NCBI GenBank assembly: GCA_963576565.1 | Contig: OY755044.1 | Coordinates: forward strand, 39,391,235 to 39,455,234 | Direction: 5' to 3' | From: Aspidapion aeneum | Lineage: Eukaryota; Arthropoda; Insecta; Coleoptera; Brentidae | DNA length: 64,000 bases | Shown here: positions 1-64,000 of the stretch, piece by piece | How the letters are laid out: each line of letters begins with the position of its first letter | How positions within the stretch are numbered: position 1 is the stretch's first letter | Translations under genes and position numbers: made by a program | Notes under the pieces: model-generated | What the model saw: the letters and a program-made list of their open reading frames with translations, nothing else | Told to the model about the DNA's origin: nothing | Databases searched by the model: none

Positions 1-2
1 CC

Positions 3-1127
3 GATGGCCTTACTGTGGTTAATCAAGTAGTGGTTCCTAGGAGCATGGTAGACAATATAATGGCCGAATGCCATGGTGGAAAATCAGGCGCGCACCTAGG
101 CATAAATAAAACCATGGACAAAATTCGAAACCGATTTTATTGGGTCAATTACTTTCAAGATGTGAAAAACTGGTGCCGCCGATGTTCGACTTGTGCAGCC
201 AGCCAAGGTCCCAAAACAAGGTCCAGAGGTCAAATGAAACAATATAACGTAGGTCTGCCATTCGAACGCATCGCTATTGATGTGGCCGGACCATTTCCAG
301 AAACTAAAAAGGGCAACAAATACATCCTTGTTGTCATGGATTACTTTAGCAAATGGCCAGAAGTTTTTGCTTTGCCTAACCAAGAGGCCGCTACAGTTGC
401 AGAAGTTCTGGTAAATGATGTTTTCAGCCGATTTGGCATTCCTTTGGAACTACATTCAGATTAAGGAAGAAACTTTGAATCAAAGCTCTTCCAGAATCTC
501 TGTGACCTTTTAGGAATACATAAAACACGGACTACGGCTTTACATCCGCAGTCAGATGGCATGGTTGAAAGATTTAATAAAACAATAGAAGAACATCTGT
601 GCAAAGTTGTTGATGAGCACCAAACAGATTGGGACCAATATATTCCATTGTTTTTGATGGCCTATAGAACCGCCGTTCACAATACGACAGGAGCTACTCC
701 ATCTACTCCATCTACTATCCTGAGAGAACTGCGTTTACCATGTGATATCATGTTTGGTTCACCTGAAGAAGAACACTTAGAGGTTAATGACTATGTCGAA
801 CGTTTAAGGCAAAAGCTGCACGATATCCATGAAGTGGTTAGAGAGCGAATAGAAATAGCCAGTGACCGCATGAAAGCGAGATATGACCTGAAAGCAAACT
901 CTTCAGGGTTCAAAGAGAATGATCAAGTCTGGTTATACAATCCTCAACGCAAGAAAGGAAGATCACCTAAGTTGACACCACCATGGGAAGGGCCTTATAA
1001 AGTTGTTAAGAGAATTAATGATGTAGTCTACCGAATCCAGAAAAGCCCGAAGTCCAAGATGAAAGTTGTTCATCTAGACAGACTAAAACCTTACCTGGGA
1101 AATGTTGATCGAGACGATCAAACCTGA
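3..1127 (+). pseudogene. Ty3/gypsy pol fragment (integrase), interrupted by a stop
   Basis: This is the C-terminal part of a Ty3/gypsy polyprotein and is open from the window edge. Visible are an H2C2 zinc-binding region (two His near 75-95, CRRCSTC near 172-190), then the DDE core: Asp at 279-281, second Asp at 459-461, Glu at 567-569. A C-terminal GPY/F-type segment (WEGPYKVV) follows near 985-1010. A TAA stop at 462-464 sits in frame immediately after the second catalytic Asp. Reading resumes in the same frame to 1127, so this is one nonsense change with no frameshift. The family's integrase joins element cDNA to host DNA; this copy should not make a full protein. A polypurine tract and an LTR follow directly, confirming the 3' end of an element. 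Protease, RT and RNase H lie off the window. Confidence 0.9.
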
Positions 1128-1139
1128 AGAGGAGGATAG
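1126..1139 (+). promoter_or_regulatory. Polypurine tract of the Ty3/gypsy element
   Basis: The purine-rich run GAAGAGGAGGATAG abuts the first TG of the LTR, the expected plus-strand primer position. Confidence 0.75.
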
Positions 1140-1565
1140 TGTTACAAATTTAAGTTATTTAAATTTTATAGTTAGAATTTATTTAGGTTTAGTGTAGTAT
1201 TAGGTTGACGTATTTTATGGTTGTATTCTTAATCTAGGTTTTAGTTGCGTTATCTGTGACAAACTGGTATGCGAACGGTCTAGAAAAGGTTGGAATTATT
1301 CCGAATCGAACAAGGATGGAAAATTCTCGAATAGTAGGCAGCCCGTTATATATAGGGCCGGGCGTCGTTCATCAGTCAGTCAGAGATAACCAATGGTAGT
1401 GATCGCTAGATGTTAACGCGAAGTTAATAGGCGTATTAAAGTAGTGAATTGTTAGCAAGTTATTAGTAAGTTTAAGTGCGTGTTTTTGTACATAATTTGT
1501 CGAAATAAATTGACGTATCGTTTTCAACAATTGTGAGTTTTAATTGTTGTGGAGAACCCGTAACA
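1140..1565 (+). mobile_element. 3' LTR of the Ty3/gypsy element
   Basis: The 426-bp segment starts TGTTAC and ends GTAACA, giving TG...CA ends with a 6-bp inverted repeat. It starts directly after the polypurine tract. Inside are a TATA box (TATATATAG, 1347-1355), an initiator-like TCAGTCAGTC about 25 bp downstream, and a polyadenylation signal AATAAA at 1504-1509. The 5' LTR is outside the window, so LTR identity and target duplication cannot be checked. Confidence 0.85.
1347..1355 (+). promoter_or_regulatory. TATA box in gypsy LTR
   Basis: TATATATAG lies upstream of repeated TCAGT initiator motifs (about 1370-1382). This is the usual arrangement in the U3/R part of an LTR. Confidence 0.6.
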
Positions 1566-2069
1566 ATATGATACGGCATAAACAAAAAGACCACGGAAGT
1601 GACTGCTATTTCTGCTCTTGCGATGTGAAGGGATACAACTTGAAAAATAAAGGAAATATAAGGAAACTTATTGTTGACACATCATTCACTGAAACTATGT
1701 CAGGAAAGGAAAAAGAAGCCTGGGACTCCTTCAAAGAGAAGAACAGAATGGACGCCCAACTACAAAGCTATTGTAGATCGGATGTTAATTGCTTTTAAAT
1801 TGCAGGGATGTAATATAAGTTTAAAAGTGCATTTCTTGCATTCGCACATCGACTACTTCCCCGAAAACTTGGGAGAGTATAATGAAGAACATGCTGAAAG
1901 GTTTCACTAAGATATCAAGGACGCAGAGAGAAGGTATCATGGAAGTTGGAACACCAATATGATGGCTGATTTCTGCTGGTTGTTGATGCGGGAAACCCCA
2001 GAAGAAAAAACGCAAAGCAACGCTCGTATTCTGGGGAAGAAGAAACGATCCCACCAAGACAACAATTAA
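1566..2069 (+). pseudogene. Remnant of a TE-associated insect gene (Cc8L18.2-like family)
   Basis: Translation in two frames gives a conserved uncharacterised family common in insect genomes, which I recognise as the Cc8L18.2-like group; homologues have been reported in bracovirus DNA. Key segments are a zinc-binding-like HxxDCYFC-type stretch near 1600-1640, then (next frame) HFLHSHIDYFPENLG near 1830-1875, the EEHAERFH motif near 1885-1907, and MMADFCW near 1959-1980. Breaks: a frameshift around 1740-1760, a TAA at 1908-1910 in the middle of the conserved motif, and a probable internal deletion near 1650. The frame ends at 2069 and an AATAAA lies at 2136-2141. The gypsy LTR abuts its 5' side, so the gypsy element probably inserted into it. 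Function unknown. Confidence 0.65.
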
Positions 2070-3172
2070 TGCCTTTCTGGGTTTTTTATTTATTCATTAA
2101 CTATATTTCGGAATATACGTTTGCTTTCTTTTGTAAATAAAATTAGACCCTTTTAACCATTGTTGAGTTACAAATCCCGTAAACCTCGTTAACCATAGCA
2201 AAAAATCTGGATGTGATAGAAAAAAACGGTTGGCAGATTTGGATTCAGCACAACAAAAAACATAAAAATCAGTCAAAACTTACAGGGCAGTTTTCAAAAA
2301 ATATTTTTTTCTGTATCTGTTATTTGTGCTTAGTTTTTCAGATAATTTAATTTAAATTTAATTTAATACCTAATCAAATAAACAGTGTAATACTTAGGGG
2401 TCTTACAATTGAAAGGTTCGCTGATATCTGTTGCATTCAGGGACGCTAAATTGTCCCTGCAAATTGGCTGGTGGGAAGACCCCTTTAATTAACTTTTTAC
2501 AGCAACTAAATAGACATTTAGCGCACACTGTTAATTACACAAGAATTACTTTCAGGAATTTTCACAGATAATAAAGTTGGGCATCTGAACAAAAACCATT
2601 TTGCCTTTAACCTTAGCCGGTTTATTTACGTTCAAGATAGGGGACATCCTTTCAGAGTTCAAAAAGTATTTTTTGTCATCGTCGTTCCACCTCGAAAATA
2701 CACACATGAACATTATGCAAAATAATTAAAATAAAAACCGAATGTAAACAATACGCCGACACACAGATTACCAAGAAACCCAGGCGACCTAACCGACCCA
2801 TTTACTGAACACTATTTCAATAATGAATGCAGGGTCAACACCTGAGTCTTTGCTCTGCCAAAGCATGCGACGTTGTTATGACAACCAACGGGCGCATTCA
2901 CCCCGCGGCATATCGGGTGGACATAGGCGAACAAAAAACAAAAATCGCTTCAACATGCTTGTCTGTACGCTAGGCCCACATTCTCTCTATATGTTTTGTT
3001 GCCTGCTAATTGGAAAATATAGAAAGATAGTACAGAATCCGCGGCGGGGAACGCTCATGGTTTTATATCGCTTAATAGGTAACAAGGTCACCAATCGCTC
3101 GTTCGGTGTTGAGACGCGACGCGGGGCGCCTCCGATTTTTAATTTTTTGTCCTCTCTTAGATTCTTAGATTA
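2070..3172. other. Non-coding, no recognised feature
   Basis: AT-rich sequence with no splice-supported exon. I looked for the missing N-terminal SPATA20 exons (family motifs such as NPVDW and the first half of CHWC) and did not find them. The longest open stretch (2823-3206) has no recognisable domain. Confidence 0.5.
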
Positions 3173-3390
3173 CAGTGAAACCTCTCCTTGCGGACACCTG
3201 TATTAGGCGGACAAATTTGTTAAAACCAAGGGAAGGTTTCAGAATTTTTTAACCAAAAAAAATTGTCCGCGTCCCGTTATTAGAGTGTCCGGTTGTAGGA
3301 CTGAATTTTACATGTAAAGAAATAGGGAAAAGCTTGGTTCCAACAAATTTGTCCGCCTAATAGAGGTGTCCGCAAGGAGAGGTTTCACTG
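3173..3390. mobile_element. Tigger/pogo-type MITE A with ~48-bp inverted ends
   Basis: The 218-bp element has near-perfect terminal inverted repeats (CAGTGAAACCTCTCCTTGCG at the left; its complement ends at 3390). It is flanked on both sides by TA (3171-3172, 3391-3392). CAGTG-type ends with a TA target are typical of the pogo/Tigger branch of Tc1/mariner. It has no coding capacity. Confidence 0.85.
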
Positions 3391-4026
3391 TATTATATTT
3401 AGTCTGGAAAAACGGGGTCCAAACACAAAAGGCCGCAAGTTGTCTAGCGTCTGCAAGAAACTACCAAATTACCCTCACGAATCCATTTCTCGCCTTCATA
3501 ACGCACCAGAAAAAATGTCGGACCCTTTCTCAATATAATATTATCTATGTACGGTCGCGCACTTTTTTTATGTCATTCTAAAATTCTTTTAACTCATCTG
3601 GAAAGCCCGGAATTTCAGCGAGCTTTAAAACCTGCTAAAGACAATAATTGTTTATTGAATCATGAAAATTATTTAAATCCATGCGGTGTTGCCAAAAAAC
3701 GCACTGTTTATTTGTAGTCTACAAATGTGGGAATGATAAGACGACATTAAAAAGTGGCCGAGTCTACCTAATTAACCCTGTTGTCATTAAAACATAATCA
3801 TATCATAGTAAATCATTAAAGTAAATAGGTAATAGAGCTATTTTGATAACAAAAGTATCTTTGACACCATCGGAAGAAATAGAAATTGGCATATGTATTC
3901 ACGAAACCACGAATAACGTCTTTTTTCCTAATTCAGTCATGATGTATAATTAATTTAAGCATAGTTACATATAATAATAATATATAAGTGGCTAAGTGGG
4001 CTTTCCATGTTCTGGTGTTTTCCTAG
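3391..4026. other. Non-coding stretch upstream of SPATA20 exon 1
   Basis: Presumed intron preceding the first visible SPATA20 exon; it ends in the acceptor TTTTCCTAG at 4018-4026. No other feature recognised. Confidence 0.6.
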
Positions 4027-58934
<54,908 letters not shown>

Positions 58935-59245
58935 GGTTAGGTTAGTCTAAACTTGTGGTTAATGTCGCCAAGGGGGTTTAAAAAGGGGGTGTCCAATAAT
59001 TTATCTCAGCGCGAAACTATCCAATATCCGTGTATTTATTAATTCGTTACCAGAGGCATTGTCACAATATATAAGTATAACATTTGGGCTAATATATAAT
59101 ACCAGTGTAGTGCTGAAAAAAATTACGAATTATAAATTACTGATAATTTTTATCTAATAATTGAAATTATTCCGTAATATAAAAAAGTGATATATATGGG
59201 GGGATTATGTTTTAAAAAAATATATGAAATCATCAGTATGCTAGT

Positions 59246-59251
59246 AATAAA
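59246..59251 (+). promoter_or_regulatory. Candidate SPATA20 polyadenylation signal
   Basis: AATAAA, 311 bp after the stop codon and just before an antisense LINE fragment. Based on motif and position only. Confidence 0.3.
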
Positions 59252-59905
59252 TAAACTTCAATATCTTCCATTCTTCTCTGTCTGTGGCCGTGTTCATCCA
59301 TCAAGGTCCTGCATGTTTCTTCTGATCATGATATGACTTCAGTTTTAGTACAGTTTATACTAAAGCCTATATTTTTAGTTTTTCTTTCTTATTTGTTATT
59401 AGGCAATATCATCAGCCTATCTTAGGTGGTTCAAGTATTGTCCGTTTACTTTGATGACTATTTCTTCGCAATCTAAGTTTTTAAAAACATCTTCTAGGGC
59501 CTGATTAAATAGTTTAGGGGATATTGTGTCACCCTTCCTGACACCTCTTCTTATGAAAATTGGCTTGATTCCTTCGTGGAATTTGATTGATATTGTTGGT
59601 TCGCTGTATATATTGGCTATTAAATCTGTGTATCTGTGATATATTCGGCTATTAATTAAAGATTCTTTTACTGCCCAGTGCTCAATGCTATCGAAAACTT
59701 TTTCAAAGTCTATAAACGGCCTGGGCTTGGCTCGTTCTATTAGGATTTTCATGGTTAATAGGTGGTCAACTGTACTGAAATCTTTTCTGAAGCCTGCTTG
59801 TTCTTTTGATTGATATCCGTCAAATTTTATAGTTAGTCTTTCTGTTAATATTTTCGTGAAAAGCTTATAAATTACATTGAAATGAACTTTACCCTCTGGT
59901 TTTTT
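59252..59905 (-). pseudogene. RTE-type RT fragment (third family)
   Basis: The minus strand reads KEQAGFRKDFSTVDHLLT near 59790-59850, PFIDFEKVFDSIEHWAV, then RRGVRKGDTISPKLFNQALE and a stop exactly before the ADDI of the catalytic box (near 59420). RT fingers/palm only; 5' and 3' truncated. Differs from the 30577 family. Confidence 0.8.
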
Positions 59906-60127
59906 TTAGAATGAAAAACAGAAGATTAAATCTTTTATCTCGTCATAATTACTACCTAAAAATGTGGCTTTTGTGTTTTTCGGTTTTGTTTCAACGTTTC
60001 GAAGATTAAAACCCAAGTAACCGTAAAGTAATCTAGAGAAAACGTGTAAACACACAGCTTACAATGTAAAAGGAACCAGTAGCGTACCAATAAATTTTTT
60101 AATTTAAAATTACAGATATATATATAT
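59906..60127. other. Non-coding
   Basis: No supported feature. Confidence 0.4.
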
Positions 60128-61148
60128 GGGTCGGGTTGTCTTGTAAGTTTTGCTTATACAGCTGGAATAAAACAGTAGATAACTTCTTAAGACTTTATTT
60201 TTTCTCGAAGTATTTTCCACGAAAATTAATGCACTTTTTTACGCGCTCAAACCAGTTGTCAAAGCTGTAATTCTACTTGTTTGTTGGTACTGTCAAAATT
60301 GCATTTTTGAAGGCGTCGACTGCTTCCTCTGGCGACTGAAATCTTTGACCACGCAATCCATTCTTGATCGTTTTGTTAGGTTAAAAATATAATAGTTTTT
60401 TGTGTTATGTGCGAACTTGTCTTGGTGGAAGATAATTGACGGTTCGGGATTCGTTTTTCGAAGCTCAGCGGCGACTTTCAGCAAACAAATGTTGATGTAC
60501 CAATCGGCAGTAACAGTCCTTTGATCTTTCAGAGGAATTGTTGCTACATGACCTGCTTTTGAGACAAATTTCGCGACAATCTTTTTGGATACCCTTCGAA
60601 AATGGATGACTTGTGTTGACTTTTATTCATCTTGAAACAGCTGAACAGACGACTGACATTTATTATCGGGTTCATATGAGTAAATCCACGATTCATCACC
60701 ACTGACACGTTTTTCGAGTTTCTGCCTCATAGTGGTCTAGAGTTTTCTGACTCTAATTGACGCTAGCTTCTTCTTCTTCGGTTAACAAATGCGGTATCCA
60801 GCGGGAAACTAATTTTATGACACTCTACGCTTGAATTCTCCATATGAACGACGAACTGTCGACTGATGTGGTGCTTCATTACCGAAAACAAAACTCAACT
60901 CGGCAAGACTTTCTTGTGGAGATAATTTCTTTCGAAATTTGTAAAAAATTATAGCCCTACAATGTTCTCGGTTTAATTCCATTTTTCGACTGATTTGTTA
61001 ACTTAAAAGTTCACTGTAGTTATAAAACTATATCTATCGCACTGACGTTTTGAATTTAGGTTCGGTAAAGATTGAGGTTGTTTTAGTAACGACATTCGAT
61101 CAGTGTCGCCCTCTATGTTCCTATATGCAAAATATAAAACAGCCCTCG
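60128..61148 (-). mobile_element. mariner, internally deleted, antisense
   Basis: The minus strand begins at the right-hand end (CGAGGGCTGTTTTATATTTT). Transposase pieces: ELNREHCRAIIFYKFRKKLS, SGDESWIYSYEPDNK (first catalytic Asp), KKIVAKFVSKAGHVATIPLK, then SIIFHQDKFAHNT (second Asp). The HTH middle and the third catalytic block are lost or degraded. TA follows the right end (61149-61150). The 9851-10100 fragment is from the same family. Confidence 0.82.
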
Positions 61149-61253
61149 TAGCTGCAAAACTACAAAAGTTAAAAAAGTTAATTATAATGTAGTAAATTCT
61201 ACAGGGTTATTTAGAAAAAAAATTATTGTGTGTTTAAGACCACACGGCAGAAG

Positions 61254-61495
61254 TGTAAACTTCAACAAGGCGAAATTAATAATATTGGCCCATAACATAT
61301 TCTGCAAAGCGGACCGAACCGAACTCTTCTGTGTACTGACCTTCATCTGCATCATCATATCGCTCGCTGAATGTTTCTCACAGTTAGTCGACTCGAGCCG
61401 ATTTCACCCGAACGAGCGTTATATAGCCGAGCCTGACGGCTCAGTTCAATTCACTACCCACAAAAACTGCTAAACGCGTTAAAAAGAAGTTTACA
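61254..61495. repeat. Possible solo LTR or small inverted-end element
   Basis: 242 bp starting TGTAAACTTC and ending GAAGTTTACA, with a TATATAG at 61420-61426 and an initiator-like TCAGTT at 61441. No target duplication is apparent, so the class is uncertain. An 81-codon frame inside it shows no domain. Confidence 0.35.
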
Positions 61496-62239
61496 CTTCA
61501 AAAAGTTTCTTTAACTTTTTGACATTAGCAATGTAACTTTATTTGAACACATTTTTATTTTTATTATCTATATTTTATTGTTTTTTATAAACTTGGCTTT
61601 GAAAGCCTAAGCCAGCACGGTTTTTTTTAATAGTTGATTCTAAACTTTTGCGACTTATTCTAGTGTTTTACATTAAAAAATGCAATGTTACGCTTGTGAC
61701 CTTTTACATTAGCGTATGTACTGTGGTTAAATAATGCAAAATAAAGACCGGATTTCGCTCTATGTTTTGACTTTTTGGCTTTTTAAATAGAGGCTAATTT
61801 AAGAAACAGGTCTATGACTACAAGACTATAAAAAAAAAACAGAAAATAAAAAAAGGTTTTTTTGAGTTTTCGTCTCGCAATAAGTTCAGGTGTAAAATTC
61901 GGAAAGCAGGCTTTGTTTACATCGAAACAAAATCGATCTGAATTTGGATTGAAAATAAAAATTAACTTGTTTATTTTTTATTCGTTTTTTAAATAACCTT
62001 TTAGGTCCAGAGAAATTTTTTTAAATATTTATATTTGACCGCACTTATACCTTTGTTCATAAATTGATAATAACGGAGGTGCCAAAATATAAAGTTTTTT
62101 ATTTTCTAAACCTGAAATTATTTTTATGTTTTTGGAAACATTGCTAAGTAAAACCCGAATGATTCATTTTATTTATTTTAGGCTCTAACAAAAGTTGGAA
62201 CCGGTACTGACTTCACTGCTCTCCCACGTATTATAGAAC
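61496..62239. other. AT-rich intergenic DNA
   Basis: No feature recognised. Confidence 0.45.
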
Positions 62240-62500
62240 GTTAACAGTTTGGATTTGACCAAAGTTAAAGGGCAAATCCAAAATCGTCGCCATCCCGTTA
62301 CTGTTTCAGTTTTCAAAAGTGTTTTTAATTAAATTTGGGGTAAAGTCTAGCTGTCCAAAACTGTTTAAGGTCTGAAAATTATACGCTACGGAGTAGGGAA
62401 AGTTAGAGATTTTCTTACTTTTCCAACCACTGACTATTTTGACCAGGCTGCGATAAATTCAAAGTAGGAAGTTCGGTTGGGCTGTCTAATGGCTTGCCTG
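62240..62500. repeat. Dispersed repeat (ATTAGAGTAGGAAAA family), copy 4
   Basis: Most diverged copy: GAGTAGGGAAAGTTAGAGAT, TTTTTAATTAAATTTGGGG and GACCAGGCTGCGATAAAT match the others. Confidence 0.6.
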
Positions 62501-62559
62501 CGACTGCCTTTCACTTCCGTTTCTATTTTAGCTTTTTCAAAGGTATTTTTTTTGCAAGG

Positions 62560-63760
62560 GTCTCAAGGGGAAAGCTTGCATAAGACCCGGTCTACTTTCC
62601 TAACAGTCATTTCTCCTCTGCTAGGGGAGGCCGTGTAGTGTCGGATTCTTACCGACTAAAATCCCTCAATTGTACTCCGGCTTGCCTAGGCAAGCCATAG
62701 TCACGGCACTGCAGCCATTACTGCCTTATTCTGCACCCTCCTGATTCCTAGGCTGATCACTCCATCAATTTCGTTCCCTGAACAAGTTTCTACAGGTCTT
62801 TAAAGGAATAGTCCCCAGTCGCTATTCGGTTTAGTTCAACTTCCCCAAATATCAGGTGCCTTTTGCGATACAGTGCCTTGCAATGGCATATTACATGTTT
62901 TACTGTTTCCAGTTCCTGATTAAATAGTCTGCAACTTAGGTCTCTTTGATACAGGTCCATCCTGTTTAGGTTAACTTTGACCGCCATATGGCCGGTCTCT
63001 GCTGTGTCTTAGCCCAGGTCTTTCTAACCAATGGCTTTCATGTTTTTCCCTTACCCAGAGTTTGACCTGGGACCTTTGGTACCCCCATGGTGGCTCTGGT
63101 CCAATATATTTTTCTGACGATCCTTGTCTTGCTAGTTCGTCAGTTTTTGTATTACCTTAAATACCTCTGTGTCCTGGCACCAAAAATAGTTTTTTTCTAT
63201 TGGGTTTCACCAGTTTCACTAGTTCAGCAAGGCATTCCCACACTAGCTTTGACGTAACCTTCGTGCGCATGAGATATGGTCTCACCGAAGTGTTCCATTC
63301 TATTATTCTCTCTTGCGCATTCTAGAATGGCAAAGATTTCTGTTTAAAAGATTGTCGGGTCATGTCCCAGTGGAAAATGCAAATCTCTCCTAGGTTTTTC
63401 CCAGAATATTCCTGCCCCACTACCTTCCTCAGTCTTTGATCCGTCTGTGTACCCGACCAATCCTTCCTGTGGCAGTAGGTTGTTTTGTCCAGACTATGCT
63501 GCTCTGTCCTGTATGACTACTTCGAGAGTTGGTCCATATAGGTGCTTTAGGGACTCTTCCTCCCTATTATCCATTCTTGAAGTTCTGAAGTCGATAGAGT
63601 CCCTTCTTTGCCTCTACCTGTATCAGCAAGTGGAAAGTACCTCCATCGCAGTTGTCGAAGTGATGTCAAATGCATGTTGTCCCATTCTATTTTATTTTGG
63701 TTGGCTGTCCAATTTTTAGTTGTTCTAGAATCTCTGTGCACTCCAAACGACTACTAATAA
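62560..63760 (-). pseudogene. LINE ORF2 end with RNase H domain, decayed
   Basis: On the minus strand: an RNase H-like start (DGSK motif near 63440), degraded middle with many stops, then frame 62987-62790 with RMDLYQRDLSCRLFNQELET and VKHVICHCKALYRKRHL, the Cys/His tail after RNase H in I/R1/LOA-group LINEs. The 3' UTR extends to about 62560. Many frame breaks. Confidence 0.7.
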
Positions 63761-63968
63761 ACTTCTTTTCGAACCAATATTTGGCACAAAACTACTTCTT
63801 CTCATAATTTTTACGATTAACCAGATTGTAATACAATAAACAGTTTGTTATTGTAATTTTAAAAAAATACGCAAAAATGATAATGTCGTAAATGTGGCAA
63901 CCTTTATCGAGAAATCTTTGACACCTAATGTATCTCGGTTTTAACTTTTTAATTAAGGAAAGCTTGGG
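63761..63968. other. Non-coding
   Basis: No supported feature. Confidence 0.4.
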
Positions 63969-64000
63969 TAGTAGTAGTATTGTGGGGTAGGCTCTAGGCC
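63969..64000 (-). mobile_element. LINE 3' end running off the window
   Basis: GTAGTAGTAGTATTGTGGGG followed by TAGGCTCTAGGCC matches 8226-8260, the 3' end of the (TAG)n-tailed LINE. Confidence 0.5.

Noticed and set aside
2823..3206. 127-codon ORF as the missing SPATA20 5' exon
   Set aside because: No family motif, and it runs into MITE A.
61228..61473. 81-codon ORF as a secreted or membrane protein
   Set aside because: Hydrophobic stretch only; sits within the possible solo LTR, no homology recognised.

Overview
This is eukaryotic, almost certainly insect, nuclear DNA. It is AT-rich. It carries one long host gene with GT-AG introns, a eukaryotic tRNA-Trp gene, and a dense, nested population of transposable elements: Ty3/gypsy, BEL/Pao, Jockey-like and RTE-like LINEs, a LINE with RNase H, a Penelope-like element, four mariners, several MITE families and two foldback elements. 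The TE mix, with TTAGG-like repeats, would suit a beetle, but the species cannot be named from sequence alone.

The backbone is the gene for the SPATA20 / DUF255 (bacterial YyaL-like) thioredoxin-domain protein on the + strand. Eleven coding exons lie between 4027 and 58934. All junctions keep phase and all introns are GT-AG. The window encodes the last 678 residues, from the second half of the CHWC-type thioredoxin motif to the stop codon. The start codon and about 60-110 N-terminal residues lie upstream of position 1 or were not recognised. Intron 2 alone is 31.75 kb and holds most of the mobile DNA.

Layout. 1-1565: the 3' end of a Ty3/gypsy element (integrase with an in-frame stop, polypurine tract, LTR), inserted in a broken TE-associated gene (to 2069). 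2070-6624: SPATA20 exons 1-2 among three different Tigger/pogo-type TA-flanked elements. 6625-37851 (intron 2): LINE ends, a CAC-type MITE, mariners, an antisense Jockey-like LINE, an intact BEL/Pao element with apparently identical 709-bp LTRs nested in an older LINE, and an antisense RTE nested in a TA-flanked inverted-repeat element. 37852-43731: exons 3-8 with short introns. 43732-47571: a 2.4-kb foldback element with a 9-bp target duplication, a tRNA-Trp gene, hairpin repeats and exon 9. 47572-55922 (intron 9): a MITE, a 27-unit telomere-like minisatellite, a GC-rich foldback element and a Penelope-like fragment. 55923-58934: exons 10-11. 58935-64000: downstream antisense LINE pieces and an internally deleted mariner.

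No operon-like or cooperating gene set is present. The functional units I would stand behind are SPATA20, tRNA-Trp and the BEL/Pao element, which is the only autonomous-looking transposon. The most unusual structures are the 43884-46275 foldback element, the 50705-51141 GC-rich foldback element, the 10-bp TTAGG-like array, and the BEL leader with its repeated motifs.
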